A stretch of 64,000 nt of DNA, from assembly GCA_023418475.1 (NCBI GenBank), contig JAEZZO010000053.1, forward strand, positions 1 to 64,000. Direction: 5' to 3'. The first letter of the stretch is position 1, and each line of letters starts with the position of its first letter. This DNA is from Bacillota bacterium (GTDB taxonomy: Bacteria; Bacillota; Clostridia; Lachnospirales; Lachnospiraceae). Positions 1-8,120 of the stretch are shown here, one piece after another. The notes under the pieces were generated by a model, which made no database searches, was not told the DNA's origin, and saw nothing but the letters and a program-made list of their open reading frames with translations. The translations under genes and the position numbers were made by a program.

Positions 1-243
1 CTTCCATATATGATGCCGAGTTCTAAAGCATTGGGTAAGGTAAAGGATGCAATTAGGGAAATGACTTGCAGAAAGTCAGCATATGAAAGCTTAGATAGTA
101 AGATACAACGCTTAAATCCGCTTATTAGGGGATGGCGTAATTACTTCGAGCATGGGAATTCAACTAAGAGATTTATACAGCTGGATGAGTATGTGTGGAC
201 GAAACTTTGGAGACGAAAATACCACAGAAGGAAACAAAGATAG
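1..243 (+). CDS. ltrA: Group II intron reverse transcriptase/maturase, C-terminal fragment
   Basis: The reading frame is open from base 1 and ends at 243, so only about 80 C-terminal residues are visible. They contain the maturase-specific (GIIM) signature: a segment reading LNPLIRGWRNYF, followed by a basic tail (KLWRRKYHRRKQR). In this family the domain binds the intron RNA and promotes splicing and mobility. The reverse transcriptase domain must lie to the left of the window. The start is unknown; the ATG at 10 is internal. It sits just upstream of intron domain V, as expected for an ORF carried in domain IV. Confidence 0.85.
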   Translation, partial: LPYMMPSSKALGKVKDAIREMTCRKSAYESLDSKIQRLNPLIRGWRNYFEHGNSTKRFIQLDEYVWTKLWRRKYHRRKQR

Positions 244-285
244 ATACTGTCATGTTCTTTGAATGCACTAGGAGGAAGATTATCG

Positions 286-322
286 GAAAGCCGTGTGAGG
301 GAGAACCTCATGCACGGTTTGA
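286..322 (+). ncRNA. Group II intron domain V hairpin
   Basis: The lower stem AGCCGTG (288-294) pairs with CACGGTT (313-319). An upper stem TGAGG/CCTCA (296-300 with 306-310) closes a five-base loop, and a two-base bulge (TG) lies on the 3' side. The AGC at 288-290 fits the catalytic triad of domain V. Its position about 45 bases after the maturase stop agrees with the family layout. Confidence 0.75.
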
Positions 323-375
323 GGTGGCAGGCGATGGAAACGGTGATACCGCGCCATTGCTTGACCCTACCCTAG

Positions 376-540
376 TCTGCCCTAGTAGTGGGAAAGACAC
401 AGCTAAGACCAAGGGTGTCGTGGGTGACTGCGAATCTGAAAGAAGGTGGAGGCAAACCCGCTTGCCAAACAAACCGGGAATTAGCTAGTGCATCGTATAA
501 GTACCTGAATGAATTAAGAAATATATGTAAAATGGTGTTT
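376..540. other. Unassigned intron-like sequence downstream of the group II intron
   Basis: This stretch has purine-rich, G-rich segments, for example around 408-470, unlike the AT-rich intergenic DNA that follows. It looks like internal group II intron RNA sequence (domain I style) rather than a host exon, but I cannot prove it. An open frame at 195-488 crosses the structured intron RNA and is not a believable gene. Confidence 0.3.
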
Positions 541-555
541 TTTGCTTTTCTTTTC

Positions 556-584
556 TTGCAAAATATGTTATAAAGGAATATAGT
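556..584 (+). promoter_or_regulatory. Sigma-A type promoter for the lipoprotein PPIase gene
   Basis: TTGCAA at 556-561 and TATAGT at 579-584 are separated by 17 bases. The element lies about 60 bases upstream of the start at 648. Confidence 0.6.
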
Positions 585-647
585 ATTGTTAAATTTTACG
601 GTTTTGCAGTTATGCTGACCGATTTATGAAGTGGAAAGGATAATAGA

Positions 648-1877
648 ATGAAAAAAAGAGTATTATTAGTTATGGGCTTGAGTGTTATGCTGCTGGCAGG
701 GGGCTGTTCAAAGAACGGAGCAGCAGGTAACTTAAACAGTGGTACAACAAAACCTACCGAAACAGTCAGCAGTACGCCTACGAAGGATACAGATACAGCA
801 ATTCCTTCAGCAGCTCCTGAAAGAAAAGCATATAAAGCAAGTGATTATATTAAATTAGGTAACTATAAGGGTGTAGAAGTAACAGTTCAAAAACTTACTG
901 TAACAGATGCGCAGGTTGAAGAAGCAATTCAGTCTGACCTTAAGAGCAATACAAAATTAGTGGAAGTTACTGACAGAAAAGTAATACAAAAAGGAGATGT
1001 TGTTAACATTGATTATGAAGGCCTGAAGGATGGAAAAGCATTTGAAAACGGTACAAGTAAAGACTTTGATTTAACAATCGGATCCGGTCAGTTTATTCCG
1101 GGTTTTGAAGATGGTCTGATTGGTAAAAATGCCGGAGAAAAGGTTGAGCTTAATGTAACATTTCCCGCAGATTATGCACCAGGTGGTAAAAAGTCGGAGC
1201 TAGCGGGACAGGCAGTTGTATTTAAGGTAACAATTAATAAAATCCAGAAATCTGAAGTGCCGGAACTGACAGAGGATTATGTAAAGAATAGTACGGATTA
1301 TGATTCGATTGATGCATATAAGAAAGCAAAGCGTGAAAGTCTTGAAGCTTCAAATAAAGAATCAATGGATTCTGAAAAAACAAATAACGTTATTAAAGCT
1401 GTAGTAGATGCATCAAAAGTATCCTCTTATCCGCCTACACTGTTGGAATATTATTCTTATTCCTATAAGAATTATGTTACGCAGATGCTGTATTATTACT
1501 ATAATACAACTTTAGATAAATATATTGAATCTCAGGGAAGCACACAGGAAGAATTTGATAAGAATGTGAAAACTGTAGCAGAGAATTATGCTAACCTGGA
1601 GCTTGCAGAAAGAGCAATCGCTGAGACAGAGAAGATGAGCATCTCCGATGATGATTATAAAGCAGCGCTGGATCAGTATTATAAGGATTACAATGTTAAG
1701 ACAGAAGAGGAATTATTAAAGGTTACGACAAAGGATCAGATTAAGGACGAATTATTATTAAAGAAAGCATTAAATTATGCGGTTGATAATGCGGTAGTAA
1801 AAGAGGTAACAGTAACACCGACACCTGCGACAACAGCAACACCTGCGGCAACGGCAACACCGGCAGCTGCGAAATAA
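648..1877 (+). CDS. Trigger-factor-like FKBP-type peptidyl-prolyl isomerase, lipoprotein
   Basis: This is a 409-residue exported lipoprotein. A signal peptide ends in the lipobox LAGGC, with the lipid-bearing Cys at 20. A Thr/Ser/Pro-rich spacer follows to about residue 60. An FKBP-type PPIase domain spans roughly residues 115-205 (VNIDYEGLKDGKAFENG, GSGQFIPGFEDGLIG), followed by a helical region like the C-terminal chaperone arm of trigger factor. The ribosome-binding N-terminal domain of cytosolic trigger factor is absent. The tail is a low-complexity TPAT/TPAA repeat. It probably folds proteins outside the membrane. SD AAAGGA precedes the ATG. The YgiQ gene starts only 12 bases downstream, suggesting cotranscription. 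Confidence 0.85.
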   Translation: MKKRVLLVMGLSVMLLAGGCSKNGAAGNLNSGTTKPTETVSSTPTKDTDTAIPSAAPERKAYKASDYIKLGNYKGVEVTVQKLTVTDAQVEEAIQSDLKSNTKLVEVTDRKVIQKGDVVNIDYEGLKDGKAFENGTSKDFDLTIGSGQFIPGFEDGLIGKNAGEKVELNVTFPADYAPGGKKSELAGQAVVFKVTINKIQKSEVPELTEDYVKNSTDYDSIDAYKKAKRESLEASNKESMDSEKTNNVIKAVVDASKVSSYPPTLLEYYSYSYKNYVTQMLYYYYNTTLDKYIESQGSTQEEFDKNVKTVAENYANLELAERAIAETEKMSISDDDYKAALDQYYKDYNVKTEEELLKVTTKDQIKDELLLKKALNYAVDNAVVKEVTVTPTPATTATPAATATPAAAK

Positions 1878-1889
1878 GAAAGAAAAAGA

Positions 1890-4034
1890 ATGCAGAGAGA
1901 TTTTTTACCAATCAGTAAAGATGATATGGTACAGAGGGGATGGGAACAATGTGACTTCGTATATGTGATCGGAGACGCATATGTTGACCATCCTTCCTTT
2001 GGTCATGCCATAATAAGCCGCGTATTGGAAAGTCACGGCTATAAGGTGGGAATTATTGCACAGCCGGATTGGAAGAACTGTGAGAGCATCAGCATACTGG
2101 GTGAACCAAGACTTGGCTTTCTGGTTAGCGGCGGCAATATGGATTCCATGGTAAACCATTATTCTGTCGCTAAAAAAAGACGGCAGACGGATGCTTATTC
2201 ACCGGGGGGTGTGATGGGAAAACGTCCTGACCATGCCACCTCGGTTTATTGCAATATGATCCGAAAGAAATACAGAAGAATACCGATTATTATCGGCGGA
2301 ATAGAAGCAAGCTTAAGAAGACTTGCCCATTATGATTATTGGAGCGATAAGGTGAAGAGATCCATATTGCTGGATGCTCAGGCAGATATCATTTCTTATG
2401 GTATGGGCGAACATTCTATAGTGGAGATTGCAGATGCACTGGATAGTGGTATCGATATAAAAGATATTACTTTTATAAGCGGAACAGTCTACAAGGCGAA
2501 AAATCTTGAAGCTGTTTATGATTCGGTAGTACTTCCTGACTATAAAAGTATCACAGAAAGTAAGAAGGAATTTGCAAGAAGCTTTTATATTCAGTATTGT
2601 AATACCGACCCTTTCTCAGGAAAATGCCTTGTAGAACAATACAAGGACAACGAATATGTGGTACAGAATCCTCCTGCAAAGCCGCTTACTCAGGCGGAGA
2701 TGGACAGGGTATATTCCCTTGCTTATATGAGAGATTACCACCCTTCCTATCAGGAAGCGGGAGGAATTCCGGCGATCGAGGAAGTAAAGTTCAGTCTCAC
2801 CAGCAATCGTGGTTGCTTTGGAGGCTGCAATTACTGCGCACTGACATTTCATCAGGGCAGAATCTTACAGACAAGAAGTCATGAATCTATTGTAGCAGAA
2901 GCAAACCATCTTATCTGGGATAAGGATTTTAAAGGTTATATACATGATGTGGGAGGACCTACAGCAAACTTCCGTTATCCTGCCTGCGATAAGCAGCTTA
3001 CGAAGGGAGCTTGTATCCATAAGCAGTGTCTTTTCCCGTCCCCCTGTAAAAATCTTAAGATTGATCATTCGGATTATCTGAGTCTTCTTCGCAAGCTTCG
3101 GAATCTTCCGAATGTCAAGAAGGTGTTTATTCGTTCAGGGATTCGTTTTGATTATTTAGTAAATGATAAAGAGGAAACATTTTTAAAGGAGCTTTGCGAG
3201 CATCATGTCAGCGGACAGCTTAAGGTTGCTCCGGAGCATATCAGTGATCAGGTACTGGAGCTTATGGGGAAACCGGAAAATGCTGTATATGAGAAGTTTC
3301 AGGCCAGGTATAAAAGGATGAATGAGAAGCTTGGCAAGAACCAGTTTATTGTCCCTTATCTAATCTCCTCTCATCCCGGCTCAACACTTAAGGAAGCTGT
3401 GGAGCTGGCAGAATATTTAAGAGATCTTGGATATATGCCGGAGCAGGTACAGGATTTTTATCCGACACCATCCACAATTTCTACCTGTATGTATTATACA
3501 GGATTAGACCCTAGAACAATGAAGGAGGTTTATGTTCCAAAATCTCCTCATGAGAAAGCTATGCAGAGAGCGCTAATCCAATACCGTAATCCGAAGAATT
3601 ATGAATTGGTGGTAGAGGCGCTTGTTAAAGCAGAACGGTCTGATCTGATAGGCTTTGATAAAAAATGTCTTGTTCGTCCGAGACAATTATCGAAGGAAAA
3701 ACAATGGATTGCAAAAGACAGGAAGGATGCAAAGCAGGGATCCCATTCGAGTGATTTTGAGCGTAGCCGGAGCAGTAAATCGGGCAGCCGGGATAGTAAG
3801 GAAAGAACAGCATATAGACCGGAAGCGCAAGGAGACAAAGGAAAGCCGTCACAGAAATCACGGATGCAGGAAAGCAAAGGAAAGCCTTCACAGAGAGCAG
3901 ATGGTCAGGGAAGTACAGGCAAAACATCCTATACATCACAAGGACAGGCAAGCAGAGGAAAGCCATCGCATGCCAGAACCCAATCAAGGGTAAAACAGAA
4001 AGGAAAAACTGGCAATACTAGGAGGAAAGCATAA
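1890..4034 (+). CDS. YgiQ family radical SAM protein
   Basis: This 714-residue protein has the YgiQ layout: an N-terminal region with GVMGKRPDHAT, a radical SAM core with the cluster motif CFGGCNYC near residue 309, and the conserved PSPSTISTCMYYTGLDP-like segment (here PTPSTISTCMYYTG) near residue 525. The family binds a [4Fe-4S] cluster and S-adenosylmethionine; its substrate is not established. The last 110 residues are a Ser/Lys/Gly/Gln-rich low-complexity tail with repeats built around GKPS (QGDKGKPSQ, ESKGKPSQ, STGKTSY), perhaps nucleic-acid binding. The SD is weak (GAAAGAAAAAG), so translation may be coupled to the upstream lipoprotein gene. Confidence 0.9.
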   Translation: MQRDFLPISKDDMVQRGWEQCDFVYVIGDAYVDHPSFGHAIISRVLESHGYKVGIIAQPDWKNCESISILGEPRLGFLVSGGNMDSMVNHYSVAKKRRQTDAYSPGGVMGKRPDHATSVYCNMIRKKYRRIPIIIGGIEASLRRLAHYDYWSDKVKRSILLDAQADIISYGMGEHSIVEIADALDSGIDIKDITFISGTVYKAKNLEAVYDSVVLPDYKSITESKKEFARSFYIQYCNTDPFSGKCLVEQYKDNEYVVQNPPAKPLTQAEMDRVYSLAYMRDYHPSYQEAGGIPAIEEVKFSLTSNRGCFGGCNYCALTFHQGRILQTRSHESIVAEANHLIWDKDFKGYIHDVGGPTANFRYPACDKQLTKGACIHKQCLFPSPCKNLKIDHSDYLSLLRKLRNLPNVKKVFIRSGIRFDYLVNDKEETFLKELCEHHVSGQLKVAPEHISDQVLELMGKPENAVYEKFQARYKRMNEKLGKNQFIVPYLISSHPGSTLKEAVELAEYLRDLGYMPEQVQDFYPTPSTISTCMYYTGLDPRTMKEVYVPKSPHEKAMQRALIQYRNPKNYELVVEALVKAERSDLIGFDKKCLVRPRQLSKEKQWIAKDRKDAKQGSHSSDFERSRSSKSGSRDSKERTAYRPEAQGDKGKPSQKSRMQESKGKPSQRADGQGSTGKTSYTSQGQASRGKPSHARTQSRVKQKGKTGNTRRKA

Positions 4035-4065
4035 GGAAAGCATGGTTTCCTGAGTCAAAAGACTC

Positions 4066-4094
4066 TTGACAAGAAATAGGTGTAATGTTATACT
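4066..4094 (+). promoter_or_regulatory. Near-consensus sigma-A promoter in the ygiQ-helicase gap
   Basis: TTGACA at 4066-4071 and TATACT at 4089-4094 have exactly 17 bases between them. This is one of the best promoters in the window. It fires either a short RNA ending at the hairpin at 4131-4164 or a leader of about 420 bases for the helicase gene. Confidence 0.75.
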
Positions 4095-4099
4095 ACGCA

Positions 4100-4165
4100 A
4101 AGTATCTGTTTCATTATATTTTGGATTGACCAGCTCTTGGTCCGGGCGGACTAAGAGCTGTTTTG
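4100..4165 (+). ncRNA. Candidate short RNA or attenuated leader ending in an intrinsic terminator
   Basis: A strong promoter would start transcription near 4100. A 13-bp stem (4131-4143 with 4148-4160, one G-U pair) with a four-base loop follows within 65 bases, then TTTTGG. No open frame fits in between. The result is either a small RNA of about 65 bases or a premature terminator in the leader of the DEAD-box helicase mRNA; long regulated leaders are known for cold-responsive helicase genes. Confidence 0.45.
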
Positions 4166-4201
4166 GTGAAAGGCTTTTACGCTAGTTTAGTTTAATATCG
4201 C

Positions 4202-4227
4202 AAAAGTGTGTGAGACACACTTTTTTT
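4202..4227 (+). terminator. Hairpin with T7 tail; related to the end of repeat family A
   Basis: AAAAGTGTGT (4202-4211) pairs with ACACACTTTT (4215-4224) around a GAG loop, followed by a run of seven T. The hairpin resembles the 3' end of the family A repeats (consensus AGTGTGCGAAGCACACTT), so it may be a remnant that works as a terminator. Confidence 0.6.
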
Positions 4228-4383
4228 CTAAATCAATTTTAACACTCGGAAATTTGCACTTCGTCCTTCTCGGCGCAAACTTATTTACAAGGGCAGATAT
4301 ACTGGGTGAGGTTGGATAGTGTTTTGCCGCTTTCATAAAATACGGAGAAGGAATACTCTGTAACCGATAGTGATATGACCTGT

Positions 4384-4460
4384 AGTTGCAATATTATATG
4401 TAACGTAAATAATTTGACATGAAGTTGCAATATTATATGTAACGTAAATAATTTGACATG
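4384..4460 (+). repeat. 39-bp tandem duplication carrying TTGACA boxes
   Basis: Two head-to-tail copies (4384-4422 and 4423-4460) are essentially identical and begin AGTTGCAATATTATATG. Each ends in AATTTGACATG. The duplication places the first TTGACA (4414-4419) 16 bases before TATGTA (4436-4441) in copy two, which could create a promoter for the helicase gene. Confidence 0.85.
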
Positions 4461-4521
4461 CACAGGAAGAATAACGAATGGGAAATATATGAGATAGGAG
4501 ATACAAAGAAAGGAATATAGA

Positions 4522-6114
4522 ATGGAAATAACAAAGTTTGAAGAATTAGAGATGAACCCCAGTATACTGCGTGCAGTTGAGGAGATGGGATTTGAGGAAA
4601 TGTCGCCGATCCAGGCGAAAGCAATTCCGATCATTCTTGATGGCAGGGATGTTGTAGGTCAGGCACAGACCGGTACCGGTAAAACGGCAGCATTTGGTAT
4701 ACCGCTGTTACAGAAGATTAATACGAAGGATAGAAATCTGCAGGCAATCGTTCTTTGTCCAACCAGAGAGCTTGCAATTCAGGTAGCAGAAGAAATCAGA
4801 AAGATTGCTCTGTTTATGCACGGAATTAAGATTTTACCGGTGTATGGCGGTCAGGAGATTTCGAAACAGATTCGTTCTTTAAAATCAGGAGTACAGATTA
4901 TCATTGGTACACCCGGACGTGTGATGGACCATATGAGAAGAAAAACGGTAAAGTTCGACGGAGTCAATATGGTTGTTTTAGATGAGGCAGATGAAATGCT
5001 GAATATGGGCTTCCGTGATGATATTGAAACAATCTTGAGCCAGGTTCCGGCAGAGAGACAGACAGTTTTGTTTTCGGCAACAATGCCAGCACCTATCCTT
5101 GATATTGCAAAAACTTATCAGAAAAGTGCGGAAATGATTCGTGTGGTTAAAAAAGAGCTTACAGTTCCTAAAATTGAACAGTATTACTATGAGGTAACAC
5201 AAAAGAATAAGGAGGATGTATTATCCAGACTGCTGGATATGTACAATCCCAAGCTCTCTCTGGTATTCTGTAATACAAAGAAGCAGGTGGATGAGCTGAC
5301 TGCTGCACTGCAGGGAAGAGGATATTTTGCAGAAGGACTTCATGGTGATCTGAAACAGCAGCAAAGAGACCGTGTTATGAGCAGTTTCCGTAACGGACGT
5401 ACAGAAATTCTTGTAGCAACTGATGTAGCGGCAAGAGGAATTGATGTAGATGATGTTGAAGCAGTATTTAATTATGATGTACCCCAGGACGATGAATATT
5501 ATGTACACCGAATTGGACGTACTGGCCGTGCAGGCAGAGAAGGAAGAGCATTTACCTTGGTAGCCGGAAAAGAGCTTTATAAACTGAAGGATATTATGAG
5601 ATACTGTAAGACCAAGATTAAGGCACAGCCAATTCCGTCATTAAATGATGTGACAGCGGTCAAGGCAGAGAAAATCTTGGACAAATTGAAGACTATTATC
5701 GAAAATGAAGATCTTACGAAAATGGTCAGCTTGATTGAAGGACGTGTGAATGAAGAAGACTTCACATCACTTGATATGGCAGCAGCCTTTTTGAAAATGA
5801 TCATGGGTGATGAGGCAGGTAAGGTAGACGAGGATAAGGCAGAAGAGAACTTTGGAGATACCGGAGCTGAGGCAGGTATGGTAAGACTCTTCGTTAATCT
5901 GGGAAAAAATCAAAGAGTAAGACCAGGAGATATTCTTGGAGCAATCGCTGGTGAAACCGGAATGCCTGGCAAATTAATCGGATCAATTGATATGTATGAT
6001 AAATATACCTTTGTTGAAGTACCAAGAGAGTATGCATCGGAAGTTATCCAGGTGATGAAAACTGCAAAGATAAAAGGAAAAAGTATTAATATAGAACCTG
6101 CAAACAGAAAATAG
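4522..6114 (+). CDS. DEAD-box ATP-dependent RNA helicase with DbpA-type RNA-binding tail
   Basis: This 530-residue protein carries the complete motif set: AQTGTGKT (Walker A) near residue 52, PTRELA, TPGR, DEAD near 155, SAT, ATDVAARGIDV and HRIGRTGRAG. After a linker of about 60 residues, the last 75 residues (VRLFVNLGKNQRVRPGDIL and following) match the DbpA RNA-binding fold, which directs such helicases to structured RNA such as rRNA. It probably acts in ribosome assembly or RNA decay at low temperature. SD AAAGGAA precedes the ATG. The 487-base upstream region contains a strong promoter, a terminator and a tandem duplication, so expression is probably regulated. A terminator follows directly. 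Confidence 0.92.
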   Translation: MEITKFEELEMNPSILRAVEEMGFEEMSPIQAKAIPIILDGRDVVGQAQTGTGKTAAFGIPLLQKINTKDRNLQAIVLCPTRELAIQVAEEIRKIALFMHGIKILPVYGGQEISKQIRSLKSGVQIIIGTPGRVMDHMRRKTVKFDGVNMVVLDEADEMLNMGFRDDIETILSQVPAERQTVLFSATMPAPILDIAKTYQKSAEMIRVVKKELTVPKIEQYYYEVTQKNKEDVLSRLLDMYNPKLSLVFCNTKKQVDELTAALQGRGYFAEGLHGDLKQQQRDRVMSSFRNGRTEILVATDVAARGIDVDDVEAVFNYDVPQDDEYYVHRIGRTGRAGREGRAFTLVAGKELYKLKDIMRYCKTKIKAQPIPSLNDVTAVKAEKILDKLKTIIENEDLTKMVSLIEGRVNEEDFTSLDMAAAFLKMIMGDEAGKVDEDKAEENFGDTGAEAGMVRLFVNLGKNQRVRPGDILGAIAGETGMPGKLIGSIDMYDKYTFVEVPREYASEVIQVMKTAKIKGKSINIEPANRK

Positions 6115-6124
6115 TTTTTTACTA

Positions 6125-6181
6125 AGCTGCAGTAGAGCGATCAAGCCGTGAAGGTATTTGATTGTTCCGCTGCAGTTTTTT
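6125..6181 (+). terminator. Intrinsic terminator of the helicase gene
   Basis: A long hairpin with CTGCAG arms (6127-6132 and 6170-6175) and an inner GATCAA/TTGATT stem is followed by at least five T. It begins about ten bases after the stop codon. Confidence 0.75.
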
Positions 6182-6300
6182 ATATAGGAAAATTCGTCCA
6201 ATGAAATAAAACCACTGCATAATGTAAAACTATGCCCGCAAAAAATGAATGCATATTAAGATTTATGACCACGAGAGTGCGCGAAACACACTTTTATTCT
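6182..6300 (+). repeat. Family A intergenic repeat, copy A2 (degenerate)
   Basis: The copy starts TATAGGAAAATTCGTCC right after the helicase terminator T-tract and ends with the hairpin segment GAGAGTGCGCGAAACACACTT then TTATTCT. It aligns over its whole length with copies at 6969-7094 and 51219-51344 but is the most diverged. The left hairpin is damaged. Confidence 0.7.
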
Positions 6301-6407
6301 TGGATTTATATCAGAGCCTGATCCAGCTTTTATAGATGAATAATGAGTGTAATTTGGAGTTGCTTTTCGCCTTGCAGGAATACCAGATACAAGAAATGAA
6401 TATTATC

Positions 6408-6444
6408 TTGACGAATAATAAAATTTAATTTATAATAATAATTA
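6408..6444 (+). promoter_or_regulatory. Promoter of the perR-like gene with overlapping PerR-box-like operator
   Basis: TTGACG (6408-6413) and TATAAT (6431-6436) are 17 bases apart. The 15-mer TTATAATAATAATTA at 6430-6444 matches the 7-1-7 PerR box TTATAATnATTATAA except at two positions, and it covers the -10 box. This suggests autorepression. Bases 6301-6407 hold nothing I can assign. Confidence 0.65.
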
Positions 6445-6494
6445 TCAATATTAAATTATATGTAACTCTAAAGCTACTGTATTATAGGAAAGGC

Positions 6495-6914
6495 ATGGTT
6501 ATTATTATGGCGGTAAATAAATATAGCAGACAAAGGGAGGCCATCAAGGAATACCTTGCTATGACAAAAGAACATCCGACTGCAGATACTGTCTATATGA
6601 ATATACGCGAGAAATTTCCTAATATCAGTCTGGGTACGGTTTATCGCAATTTGAATTTACTGGCCGACCAGGGCGAGATATTAAGACTAAATTGTCAGGA
6701 CGGTTGTGATCGTTTTGATGGCAATCCAAAGCTCCATTATCACTTTTTATGCAAAGGCTGCGGCAAAGTTATCGATATTGACATGGAATCAATAGAGCAT
6801 ATCAATGTGATAGCAGGGGCTGGATTTGAAGGAAAAGTGGAGGGGCATGTTACTTTCTTTTATGGAATGTGTCCGGAGTGTAAAAAACACAATATTACAG
6901 AAGATATTAAATAG
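6495..6914 (+). CDS. perR: Fur family transcriptional regulator, PerR-like
   Basis: The protein has 139 residues and the Fur fold. It has an N-terminal winged helix (SRQREAIKEYL, SLGTVYRNLNLL), a metal region DRFDGNPKLHYHFLC containing the Asp and His pattern of peroxide-sensing PerR, and two structural zinc CxxC pairs (CKGC and CPEC). In the family, Fe-catalysed oxidation of the sensing His releases DNA and derepresses oxidative-stress genes. Reverse rubrerythrin lies 330 bases downstream, and superoxide reductase and ferritin lie further on with similar boxes. SD AGGAAAGG permits the ATG at 6495 or 6507; the second gives the usual family N-terminus. Iron-sensing Fur is the alternative. Confidence 0.85.
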   Translation: MVIIMAVNKYSRQREAIKEYLAMTKEHPTADTVYMNIREKFPNISLGTVYRNLNLLADQGEILRLNCQDGCDRFDGNPKLHYHFLCKGCGKVIDIDMESIEHINVIAGAGFEGKVEGHVTFFYGMCPECKKHNITEDIK

Positions 6915-6930
6915 TGATTATATTTTTACT

Positions 6931-6967
6931 AAGCCACGTATAACTGTAATATATACGTGGCTTTTTT
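6931..6967 (+). terminator. Intrinsic terminator of the perR-like gene
   Basis: AAGCCACGTATA pairs perfectly with TATACGTGGCTT (12 bp) around a nine-base loop, followed by six T. Confidence 0.9.
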
Positions 6968-6968
6968 G

Positions 6969-7094
6969 TTACATAGGAAAGTTCGTCCTTTGTAATAAAT
7001 ACCCTATGGGAGATGCACAGCTACGCACGCGGAACAAAAGCTGTGCATTATAGATCTATAATCGCGAGAGTGCGCAAAGTATACTTTTGTTCTC
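6969..7094 (+). repeat. Family A intergenic repeat, copy A3 (full length)
   Basis: It begins TTACATAGGAAAGTTCGTCC two bases after the terminator T-run and ends GAGAGTGCGCAAAGTATACTT then TTGTTCT. It is nearly collinear with the copy at 51219-51344, including the middle segment CGCGGAACAAAAG. A hairpin lies at each end. Confidence 0.85.
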
Positions 7095-7147
7095 TGTGAA
7101 CAATAATAGGATTAAGTTCCTTAAAATAAAAATTATGATAATTAGTA

Positions 7148-7201
7148 TTGACAGATTAATTAAAATAGTATATTATACATATATAACAGTAATAGTTATT
7201 A
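7148..7201 (+). promoter_or_regulatory. Promoter of reverse rubrerythrin with downstream palindrome
   Basis: TTGACA (7148-7153) and TATTAT (7171-7176) have a 17-base spacer. A palindrome TAATAGTTATTA at 7190-7201 lies just after the start region and could be an operator, possibly for the adjacent PerR-like protein, though it does not fit the 7-1-7 box well. Confidence 0.7.
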
Positions 7202-7242
7202 ATATTAAAAAATAAATCAATTATATAAAGGAGAGACTTAAT

Positions 7243-7785
7243 ATGAAGAAATTTGTTTGTCAGATTTGTGGATACGTACATGAGGGAGACAGTGCACCGG
7301 ATGCCTGTCCAATTTGTAAAGCAGGCAAGGATAAATTCGTTGAAAAATCCGAGGGAATGTTCTGGGCAGATGAGCATGTGATTGGTGTTGCGAAAGGTGT
7401 CAGTGAAGATATTCTGAAGGATTTAAGAGATAATTTTATGGGTGAGTGTACAGAAGTTGGTATGTACCTCGCAATGGCAAGAGCCGCACATAGAGAAGGA
7501 TATCCTGAGATTGGACAGTATTATGAGAAGGCAGCTTGGGAAGAGGCTGAGCATGCATCCAAGTTTGCAGAGCTCTTAGGTGAAGTTGTAACTGACAGTA
7601 CAAAGAAGAATCTCCAGATGAGAGTAGACGCTGAGAATGGTGCATGTAAAGGTAAAAAGGATCTGGCAACTCGTGCCAAAGCAGCTAATCTAGACGCAAT
7701 TCATGATACCGTTCATGAAATGGCGAAGGACGAAGCCAGACATGGTAAGGCATTTGCTGGATTATTAAAAAGATACTTTGAATAA
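7243..7785 (+). CDS. Reverse rubrerythrin (rubredoxin domain at N-terminus)
   Basis: This is a 180-residue cytoplasmic peroxidase-type protein with domain order opposite to classical rubrerythrin. A rubredoxin-like Fe(Cys)4 domain comes first (CQICGYVH, CPICKAG; Cys 6, 9, 22, 25). A four-helix diiron domain follows, with metal-binding Glu/His motifs such as EEAEHASKFAELLG and a late EARHGKAF. Reverse rubrerythrins in clostridia reduce H2O2 with electrons from NADH via rubredoxin reductase and are strongly PerR-controlled. SD AAGGAGA lies eight bases before the ATG. It is monocistronic between its promoter and a GC-rich terminator. Confidence 0.92.
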   Translation: MKKFVCQICGYVHEGDSAPDACPICKAGKDKFVEKSEGMFWADEHVIGVAKGVSEDILKDLRDNFMGECTEVGMYLAMARAAHREGYPEIGQYYEKAAWEEAEHASKFAELLGEVVTDSTKKNLQMRVDAENGACKGKKDLATRAKAANLDAIHDTVHEMAKDEARHGKAFAGLLKRYFE

Positions 7786-7912
7786 GATTGGAACGACGTT
7801 AGATCCTAGATAATTTCCAATCAGATAGCATAATATGAAATTTGCTTACCTCTAAAGTATATATGACAACCCCTCGTTATATATACTTCCTCAAATATTT
7901 TGTTCCCTATTG

Positions 7913-7942
7913 AATACGCCCCGTCCCCCGGGGCGTATTTCG
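7913..7942 (+). terminator. Intrinsic terminator downstream of reverse rubrerythrin
   Basis: AATACGCCCCG pairs perfectly with CGGGGCGTATT (11 bp, loop TCCCC). The T tail is short. The hairpin lies 127 bases after the stop codon. No gene is visible in 7786-8120. Confidence 0.7.
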
Positions 7943-8120
7943 TATTAATATTTGTGATTAACGCTTCTTTTATTGTTTTATGATGAAGCTAGGCACGGCA
8001 AGGCTTTTGAGGGTAAGTCACCCATATAATGTACAATTAAGTTAATAGTAATTAAGTGCGTAGTAAGGACAACTTATACAACAATAGGTAGATAAGCATT
8101 AATTTATGGAGGGATTTAGT

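Larger units (their letters stand above)
1..375 (+). mobile_element. 3' portion of a group II intron (truncated by window edge)
   Basis: The segment holds the end of an intron-encoded maturase, then a domain V-like hairpin, then a domain VI-like stem around 322-360. This is the canonical order at the 3' end of a bacterial group II intron. The 5' part of the intron and its reverse transcriptase lie outside the window. The 3' splice site is not certain; it is probably close to the GACCCTAC stretch around 363-372. Confidence 0.8.

Noticed and set aside
195..488. 97-codon open frame across the intron tail
   Set aside because: It runs through the domain V and VI RNA structure and lacks an SD; it is a by-product of intron sequence.
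3599..3993. Open frames on both strands inside the 3' end of the YgiQ gene
   Set aside because: They arise from the low-complexity Ser/Lys/Gly tail of YgiQ and have no SD or domain pattern.
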